Positions 1-7,762 of a stretch of DNA of 23,524 nucleotides are shown here, piece by piece (position 1 is the first letter of the stretch; each line of letters starts with the position of its first letter). The DNA is from Cellvibrionales bacterium UBA4495 (GTDB lineage: Bacteria; Pseudomonadota; Gammaproteobacteria; Pseudomonadales; Porticoccaceae). Under the pieces are notes generated by a model. That model was not told where the DNA came from, did no database searches, and worked only from the letters and a program-made list of their open reading frames with translations. The stretch spans positions 14,201 to 37,724 of the forward strand of contig DGNJ01000024.1 of NCBI GenBank assembly GCA_002388905.1, written 5' to 3'. The translations under genes and the position numbers were made by a program.

Positions 1-896
1 TCGTTGGGGATTTCACCGCGCTTTTCGCGCTGCGCCTGCTGCTGGGCGTGGGGATCGGCATCATCATGCCCATGTCAACGGCGCTGATTGCCCAGTACTA
101 TGCCGGCCCGGAGCGTGTTCAGATGATGGGCTGGTCGTCGTCCATGACCAACCTTGGCTCCATTCTCGCCAACCTGCTCGCCGGTTACCTGACCCTGATA
201 ACGTGGCGATGGGCCTTCGGTATCTACGGCATCGCTATGCTGGTGCTCCTGGCAGCGATCGTTGCGATTCCCCGGCACCGGCCGACAGTCAATGCCGGGG
301 CTTTGTCCCGGGCACCGCTGCCGCTCAGTGTCTACGGCTGGGCTGCCGGCATGTTCTTCCTGATGTTGGGAACCTTCGCCATTCCGGTGAACATGGCTTT
401 ATTTCTTACCGAAAACGGCATCGGTGGGTCCCGGGAGTCGGGGATCGCGGTTTCCCTGATGACCGGAACGGGGTTTGTTGCCGGCCTTTTGCTGCGTTCG
501 ATCAGGAAAGTCCTGGGTGCGTCCATCTTTGTCGTCATGCTGGTGGCCGTGGGTGCGGGGTTTTGGCTACTGTCCCAGGCGTTGACGTTCCCGGCGGTGT
601 TGCTGGGGATGGTTTTTATCGGCTTTGGAAACGGTTGCCTTATGCCCATGCTCTTTGTCGGCGCATCGGAAGTAACGGAGGGCAGCAGGACGGTATCGGC
701 CATGGCAGTGATGACTGCGTTGATTTTTATTGGCCAGTTCTGCTCGCCGCTACTGCTCGACGCCCTGAGTCATTTGCTGGGCGACGGTTCATACCGTTTT
801 ATTTTCTCGACCGTTGCCGTCGGCTTCCTGGTTGCCGCTGCCCTGGTCGCCTTGTCGCGGGGAGGCAGGGTATTCCGGACCGGCGAAAAGCGGTGA
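1..896 (+). CDS. MFS transporter, 3' part only
   Basis: The frame is open from the window edge (first full codon at base 3), so about 297 C-terminal residues are seen and the start lies upstream; GTG at 48 is internal. The peptide is a run of hydrophobic segments with short charged loops. The RLLLGVGIGIIMP stretch near the visible start resembles the Arg/Gly-rich TM4 motif of the major facilitator superfamily, and a basic loop (residues about 80-90 of the visible part) separates two halves. The family exports or imports small solutes by proton-coupled antiport or symport in the inner membrane; substrate cannot be told. It converges on the diguanylate cyclase gene, with only 9 bases between the stops and no obvious terminator. 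Family call is firm, subfamily unknown. Confidence 0.85.
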   Translation, partial: VGDFTALFALRLLLGVGIGIIMPMSTALIAQYYAGPERVQMMGWSSSMTNLGSILANLLAGYLTLITWRWAFGIYGIAMLVLLAAIVAIPRHRPTVNAGALSRAPLPLSVYGWAAGMFFLMLGTFAIPVNMALFLTENGIGGSRESGIAVSLMTGTGFVAGLLLRSIRKVLGASIFVVMLVAVGAGFWLLSQALTFPAVLLGMVFIGFGNGCLMPMLFVGASEVTEGSRTVSAMAVMTALIFIGQFCSPLLLDALSHLLGDGSYRFIFSTVAVGFLVAAALVALSRGGRVFRTGEKR

Positions 897-905
897 GAGC
901 CTGCC

Positions 906-2492
906 TCAGCCCGTATGAAACTGGTTGCGGCCTTCCTGCTTTGAGCGGTACATGGCGGCATCGGCACGGCTGATCAAGTCGTCGACGCTCTCCTCGCGAT
1001 TGGACAGCGCGATGCCGATACTGGCGCCTACAGAGGCCGAAACGCCATTGCCGATGTCGATGGGCTGAGCGATGTCTTCGAGCAGTTTCTCGGCCAGGCG
1101 GGTCGCGGGTTCCTCGCTGTCGACATCGTCGAGCAGGAGAACGAATTCGTCGCCGCCGAGCCGGGCGACATAGTCGGTCTTGCGGGCGGCATTGCGCAGG
1201 GTCGTTGCCACGGCCACCAGGACCGCGTCGCCGGCCTGGTGGCCGTAGGTATCGTTGACTTCCTTGAAGAAATCCAGGTCCATCATCATCAGGGCGAAGT
1301 GCCGGTTCCGTTGCTGGCTTTGCCTGACCAGCCGTGCCAGCCGGTTGTCGAAACCGGCCCGGTTACCGATGCCCGTCAGGGAGTCCGTGGTGGCGCGCCG
1401 TTCGGCATCCATTTCAGCGAGTTTGCGCTCGCTGATATCGTTGGCCACACCCTGGAGGAGGTTTTCGTCCAGGTAGCTCAGTACCAGATGCAGCCAGCGG
1501 GTAGGGTCCTCGGCGACATTGAACTCCAGCTCCCTGTTGGTCCGGTTTCGGCGGCAGGCCTCCACCTGCTCCCGCAACAGGGTTGCCTGGCCGCCCGCCA
1601 GGTCGTAGAGGGTTAATTGGGGTTTGCCGTGCAGGTCCTTTTCGCTGACCTGAAAGTGGCGAAGGAAAGCGGGATTGAAGGAGGTGAGGCGACCGTTTTC
1701 CTCCACCTGGAAGATCGCGGTTTCGGCGTTTTCGAAGATGGTGCGGAATTTCTTCTCTTCCACTTCACGTTGCAGGCGGAGTTTGCGCTCCTTGCCCAGG
1801 ATCTGAATCAGGTAGTCGATCATGGCATTGACGTCGTTTACCAGTTGACCGATTTCGTCATCTTCGTTGCCGCGGGGTAATGCCAGCTGTTCGCCGGTTT
1901 CCGCCTTGAGGCGGTGCAGTCGACGGGAAATTCGGGCGATGGGCCGGGTGACGAGACGGACAACGATAATCGCGGTGCCCAGGCCGATAATCGCCATCTG
2001 GACAAAGAGCAGGACCGATACAAAATAAGTCGAGTCCATGACTTCCTGGCGGATCACCCCGCGATCGGGTATCAGCCGGATTCCCCCCACTATTTTGGTT
2101 TCGTCAAACGGGGAGCGGATAGTACGGCTTAACTCGGCCCGGTTTTCTTCGGGCTGGCCGTCGCCCGACTGAGCGGCCCGGTTGGACTCGCCCGCCCGGG
2201 AGAGCACCTGATCGTCGGCGGTAATCGTCACCGCCGCCACCGTGCTGTTTTGCATGAGCCCGGCCACCAATTCGCCGGCCAGCTCCCGGTCCCTAAGGAA
2301 ACAGGCAATCTGCAAAGTGCTTTCGACGGTGTCCAGGAGTCCCTCAAGCTGGCGATACTGGCGGTCGGTTTCCTGGACCGAGGCAAGCCGCATGGCAAGG
2401 GCCAGGAAGACCATGCCGAGCACGGCAACCAGCAAGAGGATGGCGGCTGTGCTGCGGGCCGCCAGGCGAGTTTTGATCAGGCGGATTATCAT
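906..2492 (-). CDS. Membrane diguanylate cyclase (periplasmic sensor-HAMP-PAS-GGDEF)
   Basis: This 528-residue protein is predicted to make cyclic di-GMP from two GTP at the inner membrane. Order: TM1 about 14-37, a periplasmic region about 38-155, TM2 about 156-181, HAMP about 182-235, PAS about 245-360, GGDEF domain about 365-528. The active-site motif is a full GGDEF at 446-450. RKTD at 437-440, five residues before it, matches the RxxD inhibitory I-site, so product feedback is expected. The DSLTGIGNR stretch opening the catalytic domain is typical. No EAL domain is present. The start overlaps the stop of the upstream PstS-like gene by four bases (ATGA), implying translational coupling. 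The periplasmic region resembles YfiN-type sensors only loosely. By context, the binding protein or porin upstream probably supplies the signal; that is inference. Confidence 0.93.
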   Translation of the reverse strand: MIIRLIKTRLAARSTAAILLLVAVLGMVFLALAMRLASVQETDRQYRQLEGLLDTVESTLQIACFLRDRELAGELVAGLMQNSTVAAVTITADDQVLSRAGESNRAAQSGDGQPEENRAELSRTIRSPFDETKIVGGIRLIPDRGVIRQEVMDSTYFVSVLLFVQMAIIGLGTAIIVVRLVTRPIARISRRLHRLKAETGEQLALPRGNEDDEIGQLVNDVNAMIDYLIQILGKERKLRLQREVEEKKFRTIFENAETAIFQVEENGRLTSFNPAFLRHFQVSEKDLHGKPQLTLYDLAGGQATLLREQVEACRRNRTNRELEFNVAEDPTRWLHLVLSYLDENLLQGVANDISERKLAEMDAERRATTDSLTGIGNRAGFDNRLARLVRQSQQRNRHFALMMMDLDFFKEVNDTYGHQAGDAVLVAVATTLRNAARKTDYVARLGGDEFVLLLDDVDSEEPATRLAEKLLEDIAQPIDIGNGVSASVGASIGIALSNREESVDDLISRADAAMYRSKQEGRNQFHTG

Positions 2493-2938
2493 GGCGCCGT
2501 GTCCCGTTCCGTCAGGGCGAAGAGGTCGGCGAGCACGACAACCCGGTCGTCGGTGGCCCCGCGGGGGACATAGCCGATGGCGCCGCGATTGTTGGCGACG
2601 ATTTCCAGTACCTCCTCCGGGGTCTCGATCTGGCGGGGCGGCGAGGCCCGGCCGGAAAACACCAGTCGGGCCCAGTAGGAGTTGATTTCCGGGAGGCGTT
2701 TGTTGACCAGTTGCCGATAAAAGGTCTCCCGGTCACCGGTCAGGTCCAGGGGTAGGGCGGTGATGCCCGAGGGCAGCTTCTTGAAACGGCCCATGAACAG
2801 ATTGATCGCCGTATCCCTGTCCATGGCTTTGATACCGCTTTCGGGGTTGGCAATGAGTACCAGGCCTTCCTCCTGTGCGAGGCTCGTGGCGCACAACTGG
2901 CCTGCCAGGACGAGGATGAAAAAAAGGCGGCGCACCAT
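2489..2938 (-). CDS. Small periplasmic PstS-like (PBP-like) protein
   Basis: This 149-residue protein starts with a clear Sec signal peptide (MVRR, then a hydrophobic core, cleavage after about residue 22 at SLAQ). The mature part is about 127 residues, far shorter than a normal phosphate-binding PstS (over 300). The pattern FMGRFKKLPSG, then PLDL, FYRQ, YWARLVFSG, PP and GAIGYVP is the hallmark of short phosphate-ABC-type substrate-binding proteins found alone rather than with pstCAB. The start at 2938 was chosen over an upstream in-frame ATG (3022), because that one lacks a signal peptide and runs into the porin gene. This start lies two bases after the porin stop (TGA CC ATG), and the 3' end overlaps the cyclase start. 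Likely role: a periplasmic ligand sensor for the cyclase. Ligand unknown; phosphate is not assured. Confidence 0.85.
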   Translation of the reverse strand: MVRRLFFILVLAGQLCATSLAQEEGLVLIANPESGIKAMDRDTAINLFMGRFKKLPSGITALPLDLTGDRETFYRQLVNKRLPEINSYWARLVFSGRASPPRQIETPEEVLEIVANNRGAIGYVPRGATDDRVVVLADLFALTERDTAP

Positions 2939-2940
2939 GG

Positions 2941-4182
2941 TCAAAAAACGAAGTCGAGGGTGGCTGAAAAAATGGTGGCCCGTCCGTCCCAGTCGGGGTC
3001 GACGTCGCGCCAGAGCATCCACTGCCGGCCTTCCCGGCGCACATTGCTGCGGTCCACCTGCAATTTGACCGCCATATTGGGCAGGAAGTCATAGCGTACT
3101 CCCAGAGACAGGGTGTGCTGCCCGGGGTTATTGAAGCCCGCCATGGTGAAAGTGCCAAGAGAAGGGGGCAGCGGTGTGGTCGGTGGCGTAGCCGCACCGA
3201 TATCCGAGCGGCTTTCGATCATCGAGAAGGTTATATAGGGGGTCCAATCGCCAAGGCGGTAACCCGCTGACAGGTAGCCGTTGTGGAAATCGGGCACCAT
3301 GTCCGACTCGCTGTCGAGGTAGGTGTACATCAACTGGGACTGCAGCGGTCCGCTATCGAAAGCGATGCCCGCAGACATAAAATGGTAGGTGGCGTCGGCA
3401 GTGGCGCCCGCTGCGATACCGCTGAGCACTGGATTGCCGCTGGACTCGAGCATGTCGATCAGGTCGCCAAAGTCGCCCTTGATGTCGTACCCCAGTTCGA
3501 GGTGTGTGTAGCCAAGTCGGAACTGCCAGTCCCTGAGCTGGTAGTTGATGTGGCCCCCCACCAGCTCCGATCCGCTCACATCGGCATAACTGTCTTCGTC
3601 GATAGCAAGCTTGTCATCGGCTTTGCCGACGAACAGTTTGCCCCACAGCAGGCCCTGGCCCAGCGGCTTTCGCAGTACCAGGTCGGCGCCGTTGAGCTTG
3701 GAAAACTGCAGCAGGCCGTAGTATTCCACCGGCGGGCGCACCCAGAGGTAGGAAAAGCCCACGTCGCGGGAGTCGGCGAGCATGTAGACATCCCAGCCCA
3801 GGCGCCCGGCACGCAACTGGATGTGTTCGCTGGGACTGTATTTGGCAAAACCCCAGGCCAGTTCCGGGTCATACTCTCCGGTATAGTTGTAACGGCTGAC
3901 GATCTGCACCGTGCCTTCGAGGGTGTCACTGGCCTTGAAAGTGGCCTGGAGACCCACTCGGGAATCGATATGGCCGCTGGTGCCGCCCCTGGCACCCTCG
4001 GGCTGATTGATGTCGCGGATAAAGCCGGCATTATCGGTGCTGTTGTAAGCTATGCCAAGGGTGCCGAAGCCCCTGATTGACAGGGCGCCCTCGTTGTCGA
4101 GCATGGAAACGGCATGGCCCGGGACTGCCGTCAGCAGTCCCGTGCACAGGAGTACCCGTTTCAGTATGCCCGGTCTCGTCAT
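2941..4182 (-). CDS. Outer-membrane beta-barrel porin (DcaP/OprO-type)
   Basis: This 413-residue protein has a signal peptide of about 25 residues (cleavage near GHA/VS). It then shows alternating amphipathic strands rich in Tyr, Gly and Asp, and ends in the aromatic residue Phe (LDFVF), the signature of BAM-assembled outer-membrane barrels. The N-terminal GALSIRGFGTLGIAY and the VGLQATFKASDTLEGTVQIV strand pairs resemble porins annotated as DcaP-like or hypothetical trimeric porins. It is the first gene of the porin / PstS-like / diguanylate cyclase operon, and its promoter must lie in 4183-4500. It probably admits a small solute, possibly the ligand of the next gene. Substrate unknown. A ribosome site is not striking (GGGAT about 6 bases before ATG). 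Confidence 0.82.
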   Translation of the reverse strand: MTRPGILKRVLLCTGLLTAVPGHAVSMLDNEGALSIRGFGTLGIAYNSTDNAGFIRDINQPEGARGGTSGHIDSRVGLQATFKASDTLEGTVQIVSRYNYTGEYDPELAWGFAKYSPSEHIQLRAGRLGWDVYMLADSRDVGFSYLWVRPPVEYYGLLQFSKLNGADLVLRKPLGQGLLWGKLFVGKADDKLAIDEDSYADVSGSELVGGHINYQLRDWQFRLGYTHLELGYDIKGDFGDLIDMLESSGNPVLSGIAAGATADATYHFMSAGIAFDSGPLQSQLMYTYLDSESDMVPDFHNGYLSAGYRLGDWTPYITFSMIESRSDIGAATPPTTPLPPSLGTFTMAGFNNPGQHTLSLGVRYDFLPNMAVKLQVDRSNVRREGRQWMLWRDVDPDWDGRATIFSATLDFVF

Positions 4183-4506
4183 GGATAAATCCCAAGCCTG
4201 GTGTCGCGATTGATAGTTGATATGAGTGACGCTCGCCGGTTTTTTTATCGCCGTGGGTTTATTTTATGGTGTCGAGCCGGTCGCGAGTGTATCCAATGCC
4301 GGACCCTGCCGCAACTTGGGCGCTCCTCCTGTCTCGGTGCCTTTGCTGCCGGGGGCGGAGCGGGGGGTGAGACAACCAGAAGATAGGTGAATTTCACCCT
4401 CTTACCGGGCGATACTGGCGACAATCGGGAAAGCAGAGCACCCGGACGTTCGACCATTCGGGACTCTTATACGTACATGGGCGATCAATGAACCAGGAGA
4501 ATGATT
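4183..4506. other. Divergent intergenic region between porin and acyl-CoA dehydrogenase
   Basis: About 320 bases without a convincing gene. It must hold promoters for both the leftward porin operon and the rightward acyl-CoA dehydrogenase. AT-rich tracts lie at 4238-4268. I could not pick a -35/-10 pair with confidence on either strand. The only clear regulatory-looking element is the 13-base palindrome at 4386-4398, listed separately. AGGAGA at 4495-4500 is the ribosome site of the dehydrogenase. Confidence 0.6.
4386..4398. promoter_or_regulatory. Perfect 13-base palindrome, possible operator
   Basis: GGTGAA-T-TTCACC is a perfect inverted repeat with a one-base centre. It lies about 110 bases before the acyl-CoA dehydrogenase start and about 200 bases before the porin start. 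Its length and symmetry suit a dimeric repressor such as a TetR- or GntR-type regulator. No regulator gene is adjacent, so the binding protein is unknown. Confidence 0.35.
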
Positions 4507-5670
4507 ATGGATTTCCAGCTTGCCGAAGAACACCAGGCTTTTCAGGATACGGTGAGAAAATGGGTGGCCGCCGAAATTCCCAAGGACTGGGCCCGGGAAC
4601 TGGAGGCCGATGAGCATAATTATCCGTTCGATCTCTGGGACAAGTTCACCGAGGCGGGTTTTCACGGCGTCGGTATTCCCGAGGAGTACGGCGGGCAGGG
4701 TGGCGATATCATCACCCAGATGATCATTGCCCGGGAGTTGGCGCGACCGCTCGGTGGCCTCGCCTGGATCTGGGGCATTACCTCCTTTGCCGGCTCCAAG
4801 TCCATCGGTGTTTACGGCACGGAAGAACAAAAGAAAGAATTCCTGCCCCGGATCGCCGAGGGCAAGCTCAAGGCCGCCATCGCCTTTACCGAACCCGGCG
4901 GCGGCACCGACGTGCTCGGCGCGCTGCGCACCCAGGGGGTCCCGGATGACAAGGGCTGGGTACTCAACGGCGAGAAAATCTGGAGTTCCTCGGCCCATGT
5001 CGCCGACTACCTGCTGGTGCTTGCCCGCACCAAAAAGGATGTGGAGAAGCGCCACCAGGGCGTGAGTCTGTTCTGGGTTCCCACCGATCAGGAAGGTGTT
5101 ACCGTCACGCCCCTGCCCAAGCTGGGCATGCGCTCCATGGGCTCGTGTACCGTCCATTTCGAGAATGTTCGCGTCACGGAGGATCAGGTCCTGGGCGAAC
5201 CCAATAACGCCTGGTATACCCTCCTGCCGACCCTCAACAATGAGCGCCTGATGGTTGCCGCTTTCTGCCTGGGCGTCATGGATGGCATCCAGGAGGACGC
5301 GCTGGAATACATGAAGCAGCGCAAGGCCTTCGGCAAGTACATCGGCGAGTTCCAGTCGCTACAGCACTATGTTGCCGACATGGCCTCCTGGCGTTATTCA
5401 ATCGAGTTGATGATGCACCATTGCGCGTGGATGATGACCGAGGGCAAACCCTGTTACCAGGAATCGACCATGCTTAAGCTGCTGGCATCGGAGTACTGCA
5501 ATAAAGCGGCGGATATGGGCATCCAGATCCTTGGCGGCATGGGCTACTCAGCGGAAACCGATATGCAGCGCTACTGGCGCGACAGCCGCCTGTGGCGCAT
5601 CGGGCCCATCACCAACGAAATGTGCCGCAATGCCATTGCCGAAAGCCTGGGCTTGCCCCGGTCTTTCTGA
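4507..5670 (+). CDS. Acyl-CoA dehydrogenase family protein
   Basis: This 387-residue FAD flavoprotein should oxidise an acyl-CoA to the 2-enoyl-CoA in the cytoplasm. I chose ATG 4507 (MDFQLAEEHQAF) over ATG 4501, because AGGAGA at 4495-4500 abuts the latter and is seven bases from the former. Domains: N-terminal helical about 1-115, middle beta domain about 116-225 (AFTEPGGGTD, WVLNGEKIWSS), C-terminal helical about 226-387 (QRKAFGKYIGEFQ). The usual C-terminal catalytic Glu site (YEGT in MCAD-type enzymes) reads GPIT here, with Pro367 in place of Glu. NNERL places Glu246 on the helix where long-chain and isovaleryl enzymes carry their base, so activity is plausible. A strong terminator follows. 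Substrate unknown; a branched or cyclic acyl-CoA is possible. Confidence 0.92.
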   Translation: MDFQLAEEHQAFQDTVRKWVAAEIPKDWARELEADEHNYPFDLWDKFTEAGFHGVGIPEEYGGQGGDIITQMIIARELARPLGGLAWIWGITSFAGSKSIGVYGTEEQKKEFLPRIAEGKLKAAIAFTEPGGGTDVLGALRTQGVPDDKGWVLNGEKIWSSSAHVADYLLVLARTKKDVEKRHQGVSLFWVPTDQEGVTVTPLPKLGMRSMGSCTVHFENVRVTEDQVLGEPNNAWYTLLPTLNNERLMVAAFCLGVMDGIQEDALEYMKQRKAFGKYIGEFQSLQHYVADMASWRYSIELMMHHCAWMMTEGKPCYQESTMLKLLASEYCNKAADMGIQILGGMGYSAETDMQRYWRDSRLWRIGPITNEMCRNAIAESLGLPRSF

Positions 5671-5698
5671 CCCGGTCTTTTTCGCCACTTCCAAAGCG

Positions 5699-5738
5699 CC
5701 CGCCACTGCCGGCATCTCCGGCAGTGGCGGGTTTTTTT
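5699..5738 (+). terminator. Strong Rho-independent terminator of the acyl-CoA dehydrogenase
   Basis: A perfect 14-base-pair stem (arms 5699-5712 and 5718-5731), loop CATCT, followed by seven T residues (5732-5738). It lies 28 bases after the dehydrogenase stop and works only rightward, since the opposite strand has no T tract. It separates the dehydrogenase transcript from the oxidoreductase genes at 5871 onward, which therefore need their own promoter in 5741-5870. A small GGACG-TAAG-CGTCC hairpin sits there at 5784-5797. Confidence 0.95.
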
Positions 5739-5870
5739 GTGCCCGTCGCGGCGCAGGCTGAGGTGCGGATGTCGCCCGGGTATGGACGTAAGCGTCCCTG
5801 AGAGGGAAAATACACTTTTCAGACAACGAATTATTCATCCATCCATTCCCTGCATGTAAAGGATTTCTGT

Positions 5871-6872
5871 ATGAAAGCACTGGTACTCAACAAGCCCGAG
5901 GGCCCGCAAAGCGCCGAGCTCACCGACGTGGAGTTGCCCGAGCCGGGTCCCGGCGAAGTCCGCATTGCCCTGAAGGCTGCGGCCCTCAACCACCGCGAGC
6001 TATGGGTGAGTATCGGCCAGTATCCCGGTATGCAACTGCCCTCCACCCTGGGTGCCGACGGCGCCGGCGAGGTGGATGCCCTGGGCGAGGGTGTCGATCA
6101 ATCCCTGAAGGGCAAAAAAGTGGTTTTCTATCCCGCCGCCAATTGGGGTGACAATCCCGATTACCCGGCGCCGGAGTTCGGTTGTCTTGGCATGCCTTAT
6201 GCCGGCACCCTCGCCGAGTATATCTGTGTCCCCGCCGACACGGTGGTGGCCATTCCCGAGGGCTTCAGTTTCGCCGAGGCGGCGGCACTGCCCCTTGCGG
6301 GACTCACCGCCTGGCGCTGCCTGGTGGTCAAGGCCAACGTCAAGAAAGGCGACAAAGTTCTGATCACCGGCATCGGTGGCGGGGTGGCGGGTGCCGCTCT
6401 TAGCCTGGCCGTGGCCATGGGCGCCGAGGTCTATGTCACCAGTGGTTCCCAGGAAAAAATCGACGAGGCCGTGGCCATGGGCGCCAAGGGCGGGGTCAAT
6501 TATAAGGAAGAGAAGTGGGGCAAACCGCTGGCCAAAATGAGCCGGGGCATCGACGTGGTGGTGGATGGCGCTCCCGCTGTGTCGTTCAGCCAATACCTGC
6601 GCGGTCTCAACATGGGTGCCCGGGTAGTTATTTACGGTCCTACCGGCGGTCCCATTTTCGAGGTCAACGCCCCGGAAGTCTTTTTCCGTCACGCCACCAT
6701 CTACGGTTCTGCCATGGGCACCCCGGAGGACTTCAAGGAAATGATGGCCTTTGTCGGCGAGCACCAGCTCAAGCCGGTGATCGACAAGGAGTTCACCCTG
6801 GACCAGGCCGTGGATGCCCTGATGTACCTGAAAAACGAGCACCAGATGGGCAAGGTCATTGTCAATATCTGA
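5871..6872 (+). CDS. Zinc-independent MDR / quinone oxidoreductase-like protein
   Basis: This 333-residue NAD(P)H-dependent oxidoreductase belongs to the medium-chain dehydrogenase/reductase family. It has an N-terminal GroES-like fold (residues about 1-130, with GADGAGEVDALG) and a Rossmann domain about 135-280 with ITGIGGGVAGAA as the nucleotide-binding loop. The zinc-ligand cysteine and histidine pattern of alcohol dehydrogenases is missing (NHREL where CHSD-type residues would sit), so it is closer to quinone oxidoreductases and enoyl reductases that work without zinc. AAGGA lies about 8 bases before ATG. The SDR gene follows after 27 bases, implying one transcript. Likely reaction: reduction of an enone or quinone, or an acyl-CoA side reaction; substrate not assignable. 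Confidence 0.9.
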   Translation: MKALVLNKPEGPQSAELTDVELPEPGPGEVRIALKAAALNHRELWVSIGQYPGMQLPSTLGADGAGEVDALGEGVDQSLKGKKVVFYPAANWGDNPDYPAPEFGCLGMPYAGTLAEYICVPADTVVAIPEGFSFAEAAALPLAGLTAWRCLVVKANVKKGDKVLITGIGGGVAGAALSLAVAMGAEVYVTSGSQEKIDEAVAMGAKGGVNYKEEKWGKPLAKMSRGIDVVVDGAPAVSFSQYLRGLNMGARVVIYGPTGGPIFEVNAPEVFFRHATIYGSAMGTPEDFKEMMAFVGEHQLKPVIDKEFTLDQAVDALMYLKNEHQMGKVIVNI

Positions 6873-6899
6873 TCCGCGGTCTGCTAGGAGGTAGTTGCC

Positions 6900-7676
6900 A
6901 TGAACGATTTATTCAGTGTCGAGGGCAAAGTCGCCCTGGTTACCGGTGGTGCCCAGGGCATGGGGCGGATGATAGCCGAGGGCCTGGTGAAGGCCGGCGT
7001 ACGGGTCTATATCACGTCGCGCAAGCCCGACGTATGCGAGCAGTCCGCCAGCGAACTGTGCGAGTTCGGCGAATGCGTTGCCATCCCGGCAACCCTGGAC
7101 ACGCCGGAAGCGGTGGTGGAACTGGCCAACCGGTTCAAGGAAAAGGAAGAGAAGATCGATATCCTGATCAACAATGCGGGCCGAACCTGGGGGGCGCCCC
7201 TGGAGGAGTTTCCGGACAAGGCGTGGGCGCCGGTGATGGCGGTCAACGTCCAGGGCCCCTTTACCCTGATCCGGGAACTGTTGCCGCAACTGCGCAAAGC
7301 CGGCGGCAATGAGAGCCCGGCCCGGGTGATCAATATCGGCTCACTGGCGGGAATGGTGCCCCAGCACCTTTCCGCGTATTCCTATGCCGCCAGCAAGGCG
7401 GCAATTCATCACCTGTCGCGGGAGCTGGCCGCGGACCTTGCCGGCGACAATATCACCGTCAATGCCATCGTACCCGGTTACTTCCCCACCAAGATGACCG
7501 CCCATATCCGCGAGGAGGAAGAGAAAACCCGGGAGCTTGTGGGTAATATTCCCCTGAACCGCCTGGGTAGCCCAGAGGATATTGTCGGGTTGTGTATCTT
7601 CCTGTCGTCCCGGGCCGGCGCCTACATCACCGGGGTTGAATTGCCGGTGGACGGCGGCATGTCCGGATGTAACTGA
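6900..7676 (+). CDS. SDR oxidoreductase, RhlG-like
   Basis: This 258-residue short-chain dehydrogenase has the Gly-rich cofactor loop TGGAQGMGRM near residue 15, NNAG in the central strand, and the catalytic triad Ser148, Tyr162 and Lys166 (YAASK). The C-terminal GAYITGVELPVDGGM closes the fold. Overall it resembles RhlG of Pseudomonas, an NADPH-dependent beta-ketoacyl reductase, including the NNAGxxWGAPLE and ARVINIGSLAG stretches. The resemblance is recalled, not aligned here. An excellent ribosome site (TAGGAGGTAG) precedes ATG. It sits between the MDR gene and a second SDR. Likely a 3-ketoacyl or ketone/alcohol oxidoreductase of lipid metabolism. Confidence 0.92.
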   Translation: MNDLFSVEGKVALVTGGAQGMGRMIAEGLVKAGVRVYITSRKPDVCEQSASELCEFGECVAIPATLDTPEAVVELANRFKEKEEKIDILINNAGRTWGAPLEEFPDKAWAPVMAVNVQGPFTLIRELLPQLRKAGGNESPARVINIGSLAGMVPQHLSAYSYAASKAAIHHLSRELAADLAGDNITVNAIVPGYFPTKMTAHIREEEEKTRELVGNIPLNRLGSPEDIVGLCIFLSSRAGAYITGVELPVDGGMSGCN

Positions 7677-7715
7677 AAGCAAGGGGGCAGCGCGGTCTGC
7701 CGCACCAATAACAAC

Positions 7716-7739
7716 GCGATCCCTGGCATCAGGGGTCGC
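7716..7739 (+). other. Intercistronic hairpin between the two SDR genes
   Basis: GCGATCCCTG and CAGGGGTCGC can pair over ten bases (one G-U) around a GCAT loop. No T run follows, so it is not a classic terminator. It could stabilise the upstream mRNA end or act as a processing site within the 86-base gap. Pairing is seen directly; function is inference. Confidence 0.5.
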
Positions 7740-7762
7740 CCAATCAAGACGAGGGTAGAACA

